Positions 42,744 to 53,256 are shown, numbered from the stretch's first letter. The stretch is 64,000 nucleotides of DNA from Syntrophotalea acetylenica (GCF_001888165.1 NZ_CP015455.1:713501-777500), one strand, 5' to 3'. Notes: generated by a model not told the origin, from the sequence alone. Program-made: numbers and translations.

Positions 42744-43214
42744 ATGGACAATACGGTGCGCAAGGAAGACGGTTTCGGTTTTGTCGAAGAGGATACCCAG
42801 AAGGACAAGTACCTCACTTTTTCTCTGGCGGATGAAGTCTATGCCATTGATATTTGCTATGTAACCGAAATTATAGGCATTCTGAAAATAACCAAGGTTC
42901 CGGACATGCCCTCTTTCATCAAAGGCGTGATCAATCTGCGCGGCAAGGTCATTCCGGTGATGGATGTCCGCGCCCGCTTCGGTCTTCCCGCTCGTGAGTA
43001 CGATGAGCGTACTTGTGTCGTGGTGGTCAATGTCGTGGACAATGCCATGGGGCTGGTGGTTGACCGTGTCAACGAGGTTATGGACATTCCGGCGGGGCAG
43101 GTTGAGCCTCCCCCGGCCAGCAAGGGGTCGGGCAGAGGCAAATATGTCAAAGGCATCGGCAAGGTCGAGGATGAAGTGAAAATTCTGCTTGACGTGGAGT
43201 GTCTTGTGGACTGA
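42744..43214 (+). CDS. cheW: Chemotaxis coupling protein CheW
   Basis: 156-aa scaffold linking chemoreceptors to the CheA kinase. The CheW fold is seen in YLTFSLADEVYAIDICYVTE near residue 24, KVPDMPSFIKGVINLRGKVI near residue 52, PVMDVRARFGLP, the second beta barrel VVVVNVVDNAMGLVVDRVNE near residue 98 and KILLDVECLV at the end. Its own promoter is unresolved; GGGAG lies 12 bases before the ATG. The chemoreceptor gene follows 110 bases downstream, suggesting a dedicated receptor-coupler pair. cheA is not in the window. Confidence 0.95.
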   Translation: MDNTVRKEDGFGFVEEDTQKDKYLTFSLADEVYAIDICYVTEIIGILKITKVPDMPSFIKGVINLRGKVIPVMDVRARFGLPAREYDERTCVVVVNVVDNAMGLVVDRVNEVMDIPAGQVEPPPASKGSGRGKYVKGIGKVEDEVKILLDVECLVD

Positions 43215-43324
43215 AACATGGGGGCTGTCCGGCAATTAGCGGTGCCCGGTCGAAGGGATGCATCGGGTTCCCTGGCGCGCATCGATGACCGACGGGCAGG
43301 ATCTGGGGTGAAAAGGGGGAGACG

Positions 43325-45310
43325 ATGGAATGGTTCAGAAATTTGAAAATCAGCGGCAAGTTGGGCCTGGCCTTTACGCTGCTGATTCTGCTGATGGCGC
43401 TTCTGGGGTGGGCGGGCTACATGAATGTGGTCAAGGTTGCCGGCCAGATGGAGCGGTTTTACCAGGTGCAGTTGCCTTCGCTGGATTATCTGCTGCAGGT
43501 TGATCGTGACCTTCAGCAGTTGATGGTCGCCGAGCGTTCCCTGTTGGCGACCGCTTCGGCCGATCCCCGTTTTGAAACCCTGGTCCAGCAATACGAGGAG
43601 AATCTCAAGCAGTCCGAAGAGCGCTGGGGGCTTGCCAAGGCACTGCTGCCCGCGGAGGCGACCGGCGCCATCTGTGCCCGCTATGAAAAAGCCCGGCAGG
43701 CGTGGAGCGCGTCATCCCGGCAGGTTCTGGACTATTGTCGTCAGGACAGTCCTGAAGCCAGACAGAGCGCCCTGGCCCTGAGCATGGGAGATGCGGCAAA
43801 ATTGTTCGAAGACATGCGCACCCCCATCGATCAGCTGACGGAACTGCTGGAGACAACCGCCGCGCGGGAAGCGGAGGCTGCCCGGCAGCGGGTTGGCGTT
43901 ACGGTTTTATATACGCTGATTCTGTTTGCCCTTGGTCTGTTGGTGGCGGTCGGCGGCGGATGGTTTTTGAGCCGGGCGATCATCGGGCCGTTGCGCCGGG
44001 CGCTGAACCTGGCGGAGGAGATCGCCAATGGCGATCTGAGCCACCGATTGCATATGAAGCACAAGGATGAAACCGGCCGACTCGGCCATATGCTGGATGT
44101 CATGGCGGACAACCTGACCCGGCATGCCGAGCTGGCCGAAAAAGTCGCCAGTGGCGACCTCTCCGCCGAGGTCAGCCTGGTTTCCGACCGTGATCAGTTT
44201 GGCAAGGCTCTGCAAACCATGACCGCGCGTCTGAGCGAGCTGGTCCTGCAGGTGCAGACGGCCGTCGGGCAGATCAGCGTCGGCTCCGAGCAGGTGTCCG
44301 GCGCCAGCCAGACCTTGTCCCAGGGTGCTACGGAATCGGCCGCCTCGCTGGAGGAAATTACCGCCTCCATGACGCAGATGGCTTCCCAGACCAAACTCAC
44401 TGCACAGAATGCCGAACAGGCCAATTCCCTGTCCAAGGGATCGCGCAACGCTGCGGCGCGTGGTGACAAACTGATGCAGGAGCTGGTCGAGGCGATGTCC
44501 GAGATCGATCGCTCCGGCCAGGATATCAACAAAATTATCAAGGTGATCGACGAGATTGCCTTCCAGACCAATCTGCTGGCGCTCAATGCCGCGGTCGAAG
44601 CGGCCCGTGCCGGTCAGCATGGCAAGGGATTCGCCGTGGTGGCCGAGGAAGTGCGCAACCTCGCGGCGCGTAGCGCCAAGGCCGCCAAGGAGACCGCTCA
44701 GCTGATCGAAAATTCAGCGGAAAAGACCCGCAACGGCAACTCGATTGCTGACAAGACGGCGGCCGCATTCAAAGGAATCGTGGCCGGAGCCGCCAAGGTT
44801 ACCGATCTGGTCGGCGAGATTGCGGCAGCCGCCACCGAGCAGGCATCCGGAATTGAACAGGTCAACCGGGGTCTGGATCAGATAGACCGGGTTACCCAGC
44901 AGAACACGGCGCACGCCGAAGAAAGCGCGGCGGCGGCTGAAGAACTGAGCGGTCAGGCTGGCCAGCTCAAGGAACTGGTCGGGCGTTTCAAGGTGCGTGG
45001 CGCCGCCAGGTCGTTCCTGCCAACCGGCAAAAAACTGCCGCCATCAAGGTCGGGCCAACTCCTGATCGAGACATCCGCACAGAGCGGCAAACCAGCTCGG
45101 GAGGAATCCCGGATGCGCAGTGCCAGCAGCACGTCAACCCGAAATCAGCGGCCGCAGGGTACGGCCAGGGCCGCGGCGGTTACCGAAGTACCCGCCAAAA
45201 AGGCAACCGATACCAGGACCGTCGTAGCACCTTTGTCGGCCAATAAAAAGCAAGATCTGAAGCCGGAAGAAGTCATCGCACTCGACGATACGGAATTCGG
45301 CCGCTACTGA
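43325..45310 (+). CDS. Methyl-accepting chemotaxis protein
   Basis: 661 aa. TM1 at about residues 13-33 ([20 protein letters not shown]), a four-helix-bundle periplasmic sensor (about residues 34-190), TM2 near 195-215 ([20 protein letters not shown]), HAMP domain(s), then the signalling domain with a conserved tip [20 protein letters not shown] and [20 protein letters not shown]. The C-terminal roughly 100 residues are a low-complexity Ala/Pro/Lys-rich tail without the CheR-binding NWETF motif but ending in an acidic stretch. It is paired with the cheW upstream. Ligand unknown. Confidence 0.95.
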   Translation: MEWFRNLKISGKLGLAFTLLILLMALLGWAGYMNVVKVAGQMERFYQVQLPSLDYLLQVDRDLQQLMVAERSLLATASADPRFETLVQQYEENLKQSEERWGLAKALLPAEATGAICARYEKARQAWSASSRQVLDYCRQDSPEARQSALALSMGDAAKLFEDMRTPIDQLTELLETTAAREAEAARQRVGVTVLYTLILFALGLLVAVGGGWFLSRAIIGPLRRALNLAEEIANGDLSHRLHMKHKDETGRLGHMLDVMADNLTRHAELAEKVASGDLSAEVSLVSDRDQFGKALQTMTARLSELVLQVQTAVGQISVGSEQVSGASQTLSQGATESAASLEEITASMTQMASQTKLTAQNAEQANSLSKGSRNAAARGDKLMQELVEAMSEIDRSGQDINKIIKVIDEIAFQTNLLALNAAVEAARAGQHGKGFAVVAEEVRNLAARSAKAAKETAQLIENSAEKTRNGNSIADKTAAAFKGIVAGAAKVTDLVGEIAAAATEQASGIEQVNRGLDQIDRVTQQNTAHAEESAAAAEELSGQAGQLKELVGRFKVRGAARSFLPTGKKLPPSRSGQLLIETSAQSGKPAREESRMRSASSTSTRNQRPQGTARAAAVTEVPAKKATDTRTVVAPLSANKKQDLKPEEVIALDDTEFGRY

Positions 45311-45367
45311 TACTGCAGTTGCGGCATTTGATCCAGGGGTCCTCCATGCGGAGTGACCCCTGTTTTT

Positions 45368-46096
45368 TTATGGAATGCTTTTTTTTATGGAAACCACCAG
45401 GATTCGCTGTCCTTCTATCTGCCACTGCACTTCCAGATCGAACAGGCGCATGCCGAAAGATTGCCGCCCAGGGCGGTTGGCGTAGTAAGCCGGCCGCGGG
45501 TCGTTTTCGAGAACCTGGCGAATCAATGTTTCAAGGCGGGAGTGGCCGATGTTTTCGGCCGTATGGCAGAAGGCTTGCGCCTGTGGCGCGAAATCGATGC
45601 GCAAGGATGAGCGGTCAGGCGCTTCGGAGGCAAAACTGCCTCGCGCATCGGGCAGGGCATCGGCATAGGGGAGGTAGGGTTTGATGTCCACAACCGGGGT
45701 GCCGTCAAGGAGGTCGACTCCGCGCAGATGAAGGACCGAACGCCCCTTTTCCAGGTCGATCCCTGTCAGTTCGACAGCGGACAGGCCGATGGGGTTGGGC
45801 CGAAACGGGGAACGGGTGGCGAAAACGCCGAGCCGTTTGTTGCCTCCCAGTCGCGGCGGGCGGACAGTCGGTTTCCAGCCGCTGTCCAGGTGCGCGTGAA
45901 AAACGAAGATCAACCAGATATGGGAGAAGTCTTCCAGTCCCCTGACCGCCTCCGGCATGTCGAACGGCGGCAGCAACTCCAGCGTGGCGCAGGCTTCGGC
46001 GACGAGCCCGGCCTGGCGCGGGATGCCGAACTTGTCCGGGAAGCAGGAATGAATGAACCCGATAGGCTGCATGGGAATAATCATGCCGGTTTTCAT
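45368..46096 (-). CDS. trmO: tRNA (N6-threonylcarbamoyladenosine37-N6)-methyltransferase TrmO
   Basis: About 240 aa with the TrmO (YaeB/TsaA-like) fold: PIGFIHSCFPDKFGIPRQAG near the N-terminus, DFSHIWLIFVFH, FATRSPFRPNPIGLSAVELT near residue 90 and VDIKPYLPYAD near residue 125. It N6-methylates t6A37 in tRNA-Thr, giving m6t6A. No Shine-Dalgarno picks the start: ATG at 46096 or 46084, or GTG at 46111, are all possible; I give 46096. The C-terminal domain ends LDVEVQ-like and is longer than the minimal domain. Monocistronic. Confidence 0.85.
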   Translation of the reverse strand: MKTGMIIPMQPIGFIHSCFPDKFGIPRQAGLVAEACATLELLPPFDMPEAVRGLEDFSHIWLIFVFHAHLDSGWKPTVRPPRLGGNKRLGVFATRSPFRPNPIGLSAVELTGIDLEKGRSVLHLRGVDLLDGTPVVDIKPYLPYADALPDARGSFASEAPDRSSLRIDFAPQAQAFCHTAENIGHSRLETLIRQVLENDPRPAYYANRPGRQSFGMRLFDLEVQWQIEGQRILVVSIKKSIP

Positions 46097-46228
46097 ATCA
46101 CGAACGGGCACATCAGGACAGGAAAAAACGGATGGCCTTCAGCTGAAAATATTTTTATGGGGTTCGGCAAATCATGATATACAATGATCACAACTTATTT
46201 TTACCGGGGGCAAGCTGAAGGGACGTTC

Positions 46229-48715
46229 ATGACACGGATTGTAGCTTCTGGCCGGAATTTCAAACAGAAAATTGAAGATCTCGAATGGCAGGATCATGTT
46301 TGTTATGTTTATGATCTGGACCAGGAATGGCAGGAGGCGGCGAGCGGTTTTCTGGCGGCGGGGCTGACCCGAGGAGAACGCGGCTGCTGTCTGCTCCCCG
46401 CGGGATTCTGGACGGGCCAGAAAACGCGTTGTGCCGATGACGCCATTCTCTTTCAACGGGCCATGGAAAAAGGATGCCTTTTGCATCCGCATGATGAGGA
46501 TATGCTGGTCGCATGGCTGGCAGATTTGCAGGTTTTTTTCGAGAAACTCAGGGCGCATTGTTCCGCTGCCGGGTTCACGGGCTGCAGGTGCATTGTGGAT
46601 ATGCACTGGTTGCAGCGTTGCGGAATCCCCGAACAGGTACGTGGTGATTTTCTGTTGTGGCTCAACCAGTCGATGGCGGACATGCCGCTGTTGGCTCTGT
46701 GCGGCTATGCCCGGCAGCATGCCGCGCCTGCCGAATTGCAGGTTGCCTTTGCTCGGCACAGCTATGTCTGCCATGCCGGCCATTTGCTGCCCGGCGGCTT
46801 TGGCATGGAACCAGGATACGGTCATGCGAGGCGCCTGGGTCTGTCGATATCAAAGGGGCGTCGCCCATTCCGGCGAGGTCCGGTACTGGACGCAATTTTC
46901 AAGGCGGCGCCTTTCGCTCTGTGGATACTGAATCGGAATCGGCAGGTCGTATTCGTCAATCAGCAGGTGTGCGATACGCTGGGTGTTTCCGAAGAGCAGA
47001 TCCTCTCCGGCGCCTGGCTGCCTGCAGCAGGCGCCGGAGAGTACGGCACGTTTTTCGGCATGCATGATCCAGCGGTGTATGAAGCCGGGGGGCCGGTGGA
47101 AACCGAGCTGTCCCTGATGCACGCCGATGGTTGCCTGCACGATTATCGGGTCATCCGCACCCGGGTGATGGGAGATGATGGACAGATCGAAGGCATTCTT
47201 GGCCTGGCTCTGGATATCACCGATCGGAAAATAGCCGAAAAGCGGCTTCGTCAGAGTGAGCGACGTTTCCGGGATATTGCCCTTGAGGTAGGCGACCTGA
47301 TTTGGGAAGTTGGGCCAAACTGGCGCTTTCGCTATCTTTCGGAAAAGGCAAAAGACATCCTTGGCTACGAGGCGGACAGGCTGGTCGGGCGATCTCTTGC
47401 CGAACTTGACAATGCCGCACCGCAGGAAACCTGGCAGGTTCTGTTTCGTGCCCTTGAGACAGCCCCGACCCGGTTTCGTAATGTCGAAAAATGGTGGCAG
47501 ACTCCGGATGGAAGACAGCGCTGTCTGCTGCTCAGCGGCGTACCGGTCATCGGTGAAGACGGTCGGCCGGGCGGGTTCCGCGGGGTGGCGGAGGATATCA
47601 CCGAGCGCAAGCAGCAGGAGGCTAATCTCAAAAGAGCCCTGTGGCAAGCCGAGGATGCCCGTGATAAAATCGACAGTATCCTGCGGTCCATCACCGACGC
47701 TTTGATTGTTGTCGACAGCGGCGGCCGTTTCGTCATGCTTAATCCCGCGGCTGAAGATTTGTTCGGGACCACTGCGGAACAAGCGCTGGGGGCCTCAGTG
47801 TATGCACTTTGTCCGGGCAGCAATGTCAGCGACGCCATACGTCGATTGATGGCGGACGTGGCGACGGGTTCAGCCGTGGATGAAATCTGCCTGGCCTGGC
47901 CTGCCGAATCGGCCCGGCGGCAGACTTATTTTAAAGCCCGGGCCTCGCAGGTTCGCAATCTGCAGGGAGACGGCCCGGGGGTTATCGTCCTTTTTCAGGA
48001 CATGACCCGCGAGCGGGAAATGGAGCGGCTTAAAACCGAATTCATTTCCACCGCCGCCCATGAGTTGCGCACGCCCCTGACTTCCATCATGGGGTATCTC
48101 GAGTTTTGTATGCATCCGGAAGAATTTGGCGGTTTTCCAGATGCACAACTGCGGGAATTCATGGCGGAAATCTACGACAAGGCCGAGGTTCTGGAGCGCA
48201 TCGTCTCCGATCTTCTGGATATCAGCCGCATGGACGCGGGAAGGGAAATCCCCCTGATCATGGAAACGGTTGACGTATCCCAGGTCAGCCGCAAAATCCT
48301 GCAGCATTTTCAGTTGCAGTTTCCGGCTTATCGGTTTGAGATGGTTTTTGCGCCGGAGATCAGCCACCGGGTTCAGGCCGACCGGCAAAAGCTGGTGCAG
48401 GTTCTGGAAAACCTGGTGAGCAATGCCGTGAAATATTCCCCCGAAGGTTCCGTGGTCAGAGTAAGCGGAGCTTCCGAAGGCACTGCCTATCGGATCTCGG
48501 TGTGTGACCGGGGGATCGGCATGACGCCGCAGCAGATCGCCAGGATGTTCGAAAAATTTTATCGTGCCGTTGATCTCAACAGCGGCGTACGTGGTCTCGG
48601 GCTCGGCATGCATATCGTCAAGCACATTATCGAGCGCCACGGCGGCACCATCGCGGTTCACAGCCAGCCCGGCAAGGGAACCGAGATTATCGTCAATCTG
48701 CCTTTGGGTGGTTAA
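46229..48715 (+). CDS. MEDS-domain sensor histidine kinase with PAS domains
   Basis: 828-aa cytoplasmic kinase with no transmembrane segment. N-terminal MEDS (DcmR-like methanogen/methylotroph sensory) domain WQDHVCYVYDLDQEWQEAAS ... LTRGERGCCLLPAGF (residues about 15-190); three PAS domains (around 225-350, 352-470 and 490-610; e.g. RNRQVVFVNQQVCDTLGVSE, VDSGGRFVMLNPAAEDLFG); HisKA with FISTAAHELRTPLTSIMGYL near residue 612; HATPase with GMTPQQIARMFEKFYRAVD and GLGLGMHIVKHIIERHGGTI. ATG 46229 follows GAAGGGAC. MEDS domains are thought to sense hydrocarbon derivatives. No cognate response regulator is adjacent. Confidence 0.9.
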   Translation: MTRIVASGRNFKQKIEDLEWQDHVCYVYDLDQEWQEAASGFLAAGLTRGERGCCLLPAGFWTGQKTRCADDAILFQRAMEKGCLLHPHDEDMLVAWLADLQVFFEKLRAHCSAAGFTGCRCIVDMHWLQRCGIPEQVRGDFLLWLNQSMADMPLLALCGYARQHAAPAELQVAFARHSYVCHAGHLLPGGFGMEPGYGHARRLGLSISKGRRPFRRGPVLDAIFKAAPFALWILNRNRQVVFVNQQVCDTLGVSEEQILSGAWLPAAGAGEYGTFFGMHDPAVYEAGGPVETELSLMHADGCLHDYRVIRTRVMGDDGQIEGILGLALDITDRKIAEKRLRQSERRFRDIALEVGDLIWEVGPNWRFRYLSEKAKDILGYEADRLVGRSLAELDNAAPQETWQVLFRALETAPTRFRNVEKWWQTPDGRQRCLLLSGVPVIGEDGRPGGFRGVAEDITERKQQEANLKRALWQAEDARDKIDSILRSITDALIVVDSGGRFVMLNPAAEDLFGTTAEQALGASVYALCPGSNVSDAIRRLMADVATGSAVDEICLAWPAESARRQTYFKARASQVRNLQGDGPGVIVLFQDMTREREMERLKTEFISTAAHELRTPLTSIMGYLEFCMHPEEFGGFPDAQLREFMAEIYDKAEVLERIVSDLLDISRMDAGREIPLIMETVDVSQVSRKILQHFQLQFPAYRFEMVFAPEISHRVQADRQKLVQVLENLVSNAVKYSPEGSVVRVSGASEGTAYRISVCDRGIGMTPQQIARMFEKFYRAVDLNSGVRGLGLGMHIVKHIIERHGGTIAVHSQPGKGTEIIVNLPLGG

Positions 48716-49152
48716 GGGCGGGTCTTGAGCATGCTGTCGAGGGCGGCAATGTTTCCGCAAACGGGTTTCCGGCAAGCAAGGCGTTCAAAAATCGGTTGAT
48801 CCGCCTCCAGCATGGGGTAACGGCCGCTTTCGCCGGGGTGAATCCAGCGGTGATCCTCCACTTCCAGGTGTTGCAGGGTGCCTTCGAGCCAGCGGCATTC
48901 GTAGGCCAGGATCAGAACCGGACCCCAGTCGTAGCGGTGGTACACCACGTCAAAAATCCATTCCACCGACGCTTCGATCCCCAGTTCCTCGCACAATTCC
49001 CGCCGCAGGGCGCACTGTGGCGATTCATTGCTCCGCAGCTTGCCGCCGGGCAGTTCCCACAAACCACCATGGGGTTTGTGCGCGGGACGGCGGGTGATCA
49101 AAACGCGTTCCTGCTGCCTCAGGATGGCTGCGACAACGATCAGTGGCTGCAT
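48712..49152 (-). CDS. MutT-like NUDIX hydrolase (8-oxo-dGTP diphosphatase)
   Basis: 146-aa Nudix protein. VVAAILRQQERVLITRRPAH at the N-terminus and a complete Nudix box around residues 37-59 (GGKLRSNESPQCALRRELCEELG, positions given; key residues G..E..RE..EE.G). LQHLEVEDHRWIHPGE near residue 97 is typical of MutT, which sanitises 8-oxo-dGTP. ATG at 49152 with AAGGAG upstream. Its 3' end overlaps that of the histidine kinase gene by four bases (tail to tail). Confidence 0.88.
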   Translation of the reverse strand: MQPLIVVAAILRQQERVLITRRPAHKPHGGLWELPGGKLRSNESPQCALRRELCEELGIEASVEWIFDVVYHRYDWGPVLILAYECRWLEGTLQHLEVEDHRWIHPGESGRYPMLEADQPIFERLACRKPVCGNIAALDSMLKTRP

Positions 49153-49279
49153 GCTGGGCTCCTTCTGTCCGGTCGGGGCAAGCGACTGTGGCTCCGGTTT
49201 TTGCCGGCTGGTTTTATTGGCCCGTGCTACGACACGACATGATCGCATCGCAGACGGCCGCAGACAACAGGAATGACCT

Positions 49280-50050
49280 ATGTCCAATGACTATCGGCCG
49301 GGGATGGATACCCGGCACTTGTTCGACCGCATAGCGCCCCGCTATGATCTGCTCAATCGGTTGCTATCCTTCGGCATCGATCGTCGCTGGCGGCGCGCCG
49401 CGGTGCAGGTGCTGGAACTGGCCGGCAATGCCCTGGTCCTGGATGCGGCCACCGGTACCGCCGATGTGGCGCTGGCGATTGCCGCGGCACATCCGGCCGT
49501 CAGGGTGGTCGGCGTGGATCTGTCGGCGAATATGCTGCGTGCCGCCGCCGCCAAATCCGGCCTGCTGGCGGAGCGGATCCGTCTTTTGCAGGGATCCTGC
49601 GAGAATCTGCCCTTGCGCGCCGAGCTTTTCGAGGGAGCGGTCATCGCCTTTGGCATCCGCAACGTTCTCGATCGCGAGGCGGCCCTGCGTGAGTTCTATC
49701 GTGTGCTGAAGCCCGGAGGTCGCCTGGCGGTGCTGGAGTTTTCCCGGCCGCCTGGCTTTTTGCTGGGCCGACTTTACCGTTTTTACAGCCATTGGGTACT
49801 GCCGCGTATTGGCAGTCTTCTTTCCGATGGCTCCGCTTATCGCTATCTTCCTGATTCAGTCGAGGTTTTTCCTTCCCGATATGCGTTCATGCGCCTCATG
49901 GAGCATGCCGGGTTTCGACAGGTGTGCCATTGCGACCTGACCGGCGGCATCGCCACTCTTTACAGCGGCTGCCGCCCGCTTCACGATCCCCTGCGGGAAA
50001 CCGGGATGGCCGAGACGCCGAACTGTCCCGGTCAGGGCTCTCCGGTCTGA
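49280..50050 (+). CDS. ubiE: Demethylmenaquinone methyltransferase (MenG/UbiE family)
   Basis: 256-aa SAM-dependent C-methyltransferase making menaquinone (or ubiquinone) for respiration. DTRHLFDRIAPRYDLLNRLL near residue 10, SAM motif VLDAATGTADVALAIAAAHP near residue 53, GVDLSANML, AFGIRNVLDREAALREFYRV near residue 123 and FSRPPGFLLGRLYRFYSHWV near residue 155. In an anaerobe menaquinone is the likely substrate. Start ATG at 49280. The last 19 bases overlap convergently with the AsmA-like gene. Confidence 0.93.
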   Translation: MSNDYRPGMDTRHLFDRIAPRYDLLNRLLSFGIDRRWRRAAVQVLELAGNALVLDAATGTADVALAIAAAHPAVRVVGVDLSANMLRAAAAKSGLLAERIRLLQGSCENLPLRAELFEGAVIAFGIRNVLDREAALREFYRVLKPGGRLAVLEFSRPPGFLLGRLYRFYSHWVLPRIGSLLSDGSAYRYLPDSVEVFPSRYAFMRLMEHAGFRQVCHCDLTGGIATLYSGCRPLHDPLRETGMAETPNCPGQGSPV

Positions 50051-53000
50051 AACAGTTCCCCCACGTCTTCGATAACCTTGCCAGGCAAACCGAGCACTCT
50101 TTGAAAGATGCCCAGCACCTTTTCCGAGACGGAGGTGACGGGGATGGCATCGACGTCGGGATCCCCGCTCGGTCCGCTGATGCGAAAATGTGCCGTAATC
50201 AGGGCTTTGCTCTCGCCGGTCAGGATCCATCCGGCCAGGGGGATGCTGGATACGATCTTGTCCACGGTGCCGAACGGTTTGACGCCCATGACCAGGTTCA
50301 GACGATCTTGACGCAGGTCCCAGTTGCCCACCAGGGAAAGGTTCATGGCATTGCTTTCCACGATCAGATCCTCCGTTTCCAGGTGTCCCTCATCAAGACG
50401 CAAGGTGGCATCCAACCGCTTGAAGGGCATGCCTTTCTGAGCCATGTCCGGCAGTCGGAAGGAGAAGATCTGTGAGACGTTGAGCAGTGAAAAAACCTTG
50501 GACAAAAAGGAAAACCTGTACAGCACGCCGTTCTTCATCCGGATGTCGGCCCCACCTTTTCCACGGATCAGCAGTTCGGGGCCGGCAGGCCCCTGCAGAT
50601 AAAAGGCACCGTCCATCGATCCGCTTATCAAGCCGGGGTTTCTCAGCAGATCGGCTTGCAATTGACCCGCATCGACACCGCTCAGATTTCCCGTAAGGGT
50701 CAACAAGGGCGTCGTTGATGCGATGCTGTTGTCAATCAGGATGGCACCGTTTGCGGATCCCGCCGCCAGTCGGCATCTGAGCGGGGAAATATTGACCCTG
50801 TTGTTTTCGGCCACGATCATCCCCCTGGCGTCGGAAAAACGCAGGTTGCCATATTGCCCTTCGTCGACCGACGCGTGGATTACCAGTCGGCTGGGGTTTT
50901 GGCGGACGGCGGGCCCGTTCGACAAAGACTCGTCCCACAGCGCCAATACTTCATCGATGGAGGCCTTGCGGGCATGGATGTTCAGTTCGCCATGGTTCGG
51001 AGAAAAGGTCTGATGACCGCTCAGGTGAAATTTCCGCCCGTTGTGCAGATCGAAGCGGATATTTTCATAAAGGATGTGCTGCCGGTCAAGCACCATGATG
51101 CCGTCGAGATTGCGAAATTCCACCTGTCCGCCGGAAAAGATCAGCTCATCGGCACGCAACCGCGGTGCCCGGACATGCAATCGCAACGCCGCTTCGGCAA
51201 GGCCGTTTAAAGTGCCGCTGAGCAAAACTTCTGATTGACCGAGGCGGGCTTTGACGTCACGGAACCGGCATTGATGATTCTGGAGATTGAAGCTGCCGTT
51301 GATGTTTTGCAGTTCGGATCGCAGTCCCGGCAAGGTCAGGCGCGCGTCGGAGACCACCATCCGCCCGTTAAAGGCTGGGGCCGACAATGTTCCGGAAAGG
51401 TTTCCGTTCAGGGAAGCTGTGCCCGTGAAATGCTGTGCTGCAGCGCCCGGAAACAGCTCGGCGACTTTTTTCAGGTCCGTCGGAGAGAGCTGCAGTCGAA
51501 AATCCAGAGGCAGCGGCTTTGCGGTACCGAGGTGTCCTGAAAAATGCAGCGTGAAGGGGGCCACGGTCAACAGCCCTTTTTCGATGTTCCAGTTATCCGC
51601 AAGCTGGTGCGCGGAAAAACTCAATTTGCCCGGCTGCCCCCCGCTTTTTTTTATGCGGTGCTGCAGTTCGATGCTGCAGCCGCTCAGGTCGGCCCGCACC
51701 TCGGCCTGCAATTTGCCAGGACGGCCGGCAACCGAAACCCCCAGGCCGATAACTCCCCCCGCTTTGCCGGGCCATACGTGGGCGGCAGACAGGTGCTGCC
51801 AAAGTTTTGCTGCCGGCGCGGTCCATCCTGCCGTCAGCGTCAGGGTTGCGGCGTCGCTGAACAGCCGGTCGGCCCTGCCGGAAAAGACTAGCGGGCCGGC
51901 CAAAAGCGAAGCCGTCCCCTGGCTGACATCCAGCCGCCCATCCTGATACGTGAGGCTGCAGTTGACCTCTTCGAGGGGAAGGCCGGCCGCCAGGTCGAGG
52001 CGGGCCTTCCGCAAGGTGAGCCGGGCGTGGGTGATGGGCAGCGGCGCGTCGATCTGTCTGAATCGATGCAACGGACCGGCGAGCCGCAGGTGATCGATCT
52101 GGAGTGAGCCCTGTTCGAGATTGCCAGGCAACAGGGACCGTTGCGGTGCTCGAAATTCCTCGGGTAGCCATTGCCGGAGTCGGGGCAGGGCCAGCGGCGG
52201 ACTGGCAAAAGTCCCTTCGAGCCAGGGTTGTTTTTTGTCTCGCTGGAGGGAGAGACGGCCCTGAAGGTGGAGCTGATCGAGAGATAGCTTCAGATCATGG
52301 ATGGCGGCAAGTTCGTCCGTAAGTATCCAGATGCCTTCAGCGGCAAATTTTTGCACGGAGCGCGGCTGACGGTAATGTTTCGGCCAGTCGAGAGCTATCT
52401 TTTCCCCCTCCACGCCGGCGGAAAAATGCATCCCTTCAGACAGGGACCCGCTTGCCCGAACTGTCAGGGCGGCTGTTCCGGTCAGCTTCAGGCTGGCCGG
52501 AGGCAGGTGAATCCAGCGCGCGAATTCCTCCAGGGCGAGGTTTTCCAGCTGCAGCTGCAGCTGGCCCTGGGCTGTTTGCCAGTTGCGCAGGTCCGGGTCC
52601 AGCGCAAGGCGTCCAGAACCATTGAAATGAGCGATGCCCTGCTGCTGCATGAGCCGGGCTTCGATTCGAATTTTACAGGAACGCCCGCTTGTCAGATGGC
52701 GCAGTTTGAGTTGCACGGCATCGATATGTGCCGGCACGGGCGCGGACCGGGAATCGGCATGGCGGCTGGCAAGCGTCAGCTGTCCATCGACGATGGTCAG
52801 ATTTTTTACCTGTACTGTTTGCAACAGGGTGGACAAGAGATTGAAAAGCTCCCCGTCGCCGGGCTGCTCGAAAGAGAAACCCTGCAGCTGGAGATGGGGC
52901 TTTTCGAGCACCATGTCGTCGAATACGACTTTGCCGGACAGCATCGGCAGCAGCCGCGGTTTCAGAAAAAGATGGGAAATTTCGCCGACCGCTGCGGACC

Positions 53001-53256
53001 GCGATGCCCCGATACGTACATCGCCGAGGTCGAAAGCCGGGCCCTTGTGCCAGATAAGGGCTGTGGACCCGATGCTGACCGGCTGTCGCAGAGCCAGGCT
53101 CAGCCGCTCGGCGAGAGACTGTCGGTAGGCATTCAGATCAAACGTCGCCAAAAATAAGCAAACCCCGCCGGCAAAGAGCAGACTCAGCAGGCCGGTCAGG
53201 GACCAGAATGGGTGACGGCGGAACCAGGAGGGAGCTGTTGACCGTTGTTTGGGCAT
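50032..53256 (-). CDS. Large AsmA-like protein (DUF3971/AsmA C-terminal domain, YhdP/TamB-type)
   Basis: 1074 aa, beginning with a basic N-terminus and one membrane helix (PFWSLTGLLSLLFAGGVCLF), followed by LATFDLNAYRQSLAERLSLA and a very long beta-rich periplasmic region of repeated amphipathic strands (e.g. GNLSGTLSAPAFNGRMVVSD, SGTLNGLAEAALRLHVRAPR), ending in LVMGVKPFGTVDKIVSSIPL and GWILTGESKALITAHFRISG. AsmA-family proteins (YhdP, TamB, AsmA) form hydrophobic bridges carrying phospholipid between membranes. Start ATG at 53256 has only a weak binding site. Which subclass is uncertain. Confidence 0.82.
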   Translation of the reverse strand: MPKQRSTAPSWFRRHPFWSLTGLLSLLFAGGVCLFLATFDLNAYRQSLAERLSLALRQPVSIGSTALIWHKGPAFDLGDVRIGASRSAAVGEISHLFLKPRLLPMLSGKVVFDDMVLEKPHLQLQGFSFEQPGDGELFNLLSTLLQTVQVKNLTIVDGQLTLASRHADSRSAPVPAHIDAVQLKLRHLTSGRSCKIRIEARLMQQQGIAHFNGSGRLALDPDLRNWQTAQGQLQLQLENLALEEFARWIHLPPASLKLTGTAALTVRASGSLSEGMHFSAGVEGEKIALDWPKHYRQPRSVQKFAAEGIWILTDELAAIHDLKLSLDQLHLQGRLSLQRDKKQPWLEGTFASPPLALPRLRQWLPEEFRAPQRSLLPGNLEQGSLQIDHLRLAGPLHRFRQIDAPLPITHARLTLRKARLDLAAGLPLEEVNCSLTYQDGRLDVSQGTASLLAGPLVFSGRADRLFSDAATLTLTAGWTAPAAKLWQHLSAAHVWPGKAGGVIGLGVSVAGRPGKLQAEVRADLSGCSIELQHRIKKSGGQPGKLSFSAHQLADNWNIEKGLLTVAPFTLHFSGHLGTAKPLPLDFRLQLSPTDLKKVAELFPGAAAQHFTGTASLNGNLSGTLSAPAFNGRMVVSDARLTLPGLRSELQNINGSFNLQNHQCRFRDVKARLGQSEVLLSGTLNGLAEAALRLHVRAPRLRADELIFSGGQVEFRNLDGIMVLDRQHILYENIRFDLHNGRKFHLSGHQTFSPNHGELNIHARKASIDEVLALWDESLSNGPAVRQNPSRLVIHASVDEGQYGNLRFSDARGMIVAENNRVNISPLRCRLAAGSANGAILIDNSIASTTPLLTLTGNLSGVDAGQLQADLLRNPGLISGSMDGAFYLQGPAGPELLIRGKGGADIRMKNGVLYRFSFLSKVFSLLNVSQIFSFRLPDMAQKGMPFKRLDATLRLDEGHLETEDLIVESNAMNLSLVGNWDLRQDRLNLVMGVKPFGTVDKIVSSIPLAGWILTGESKALITAHFRISGPSGDPDVDAIPVTSVSEKVLGIFQRVLGLPGKVIEDVGELFQTGEP

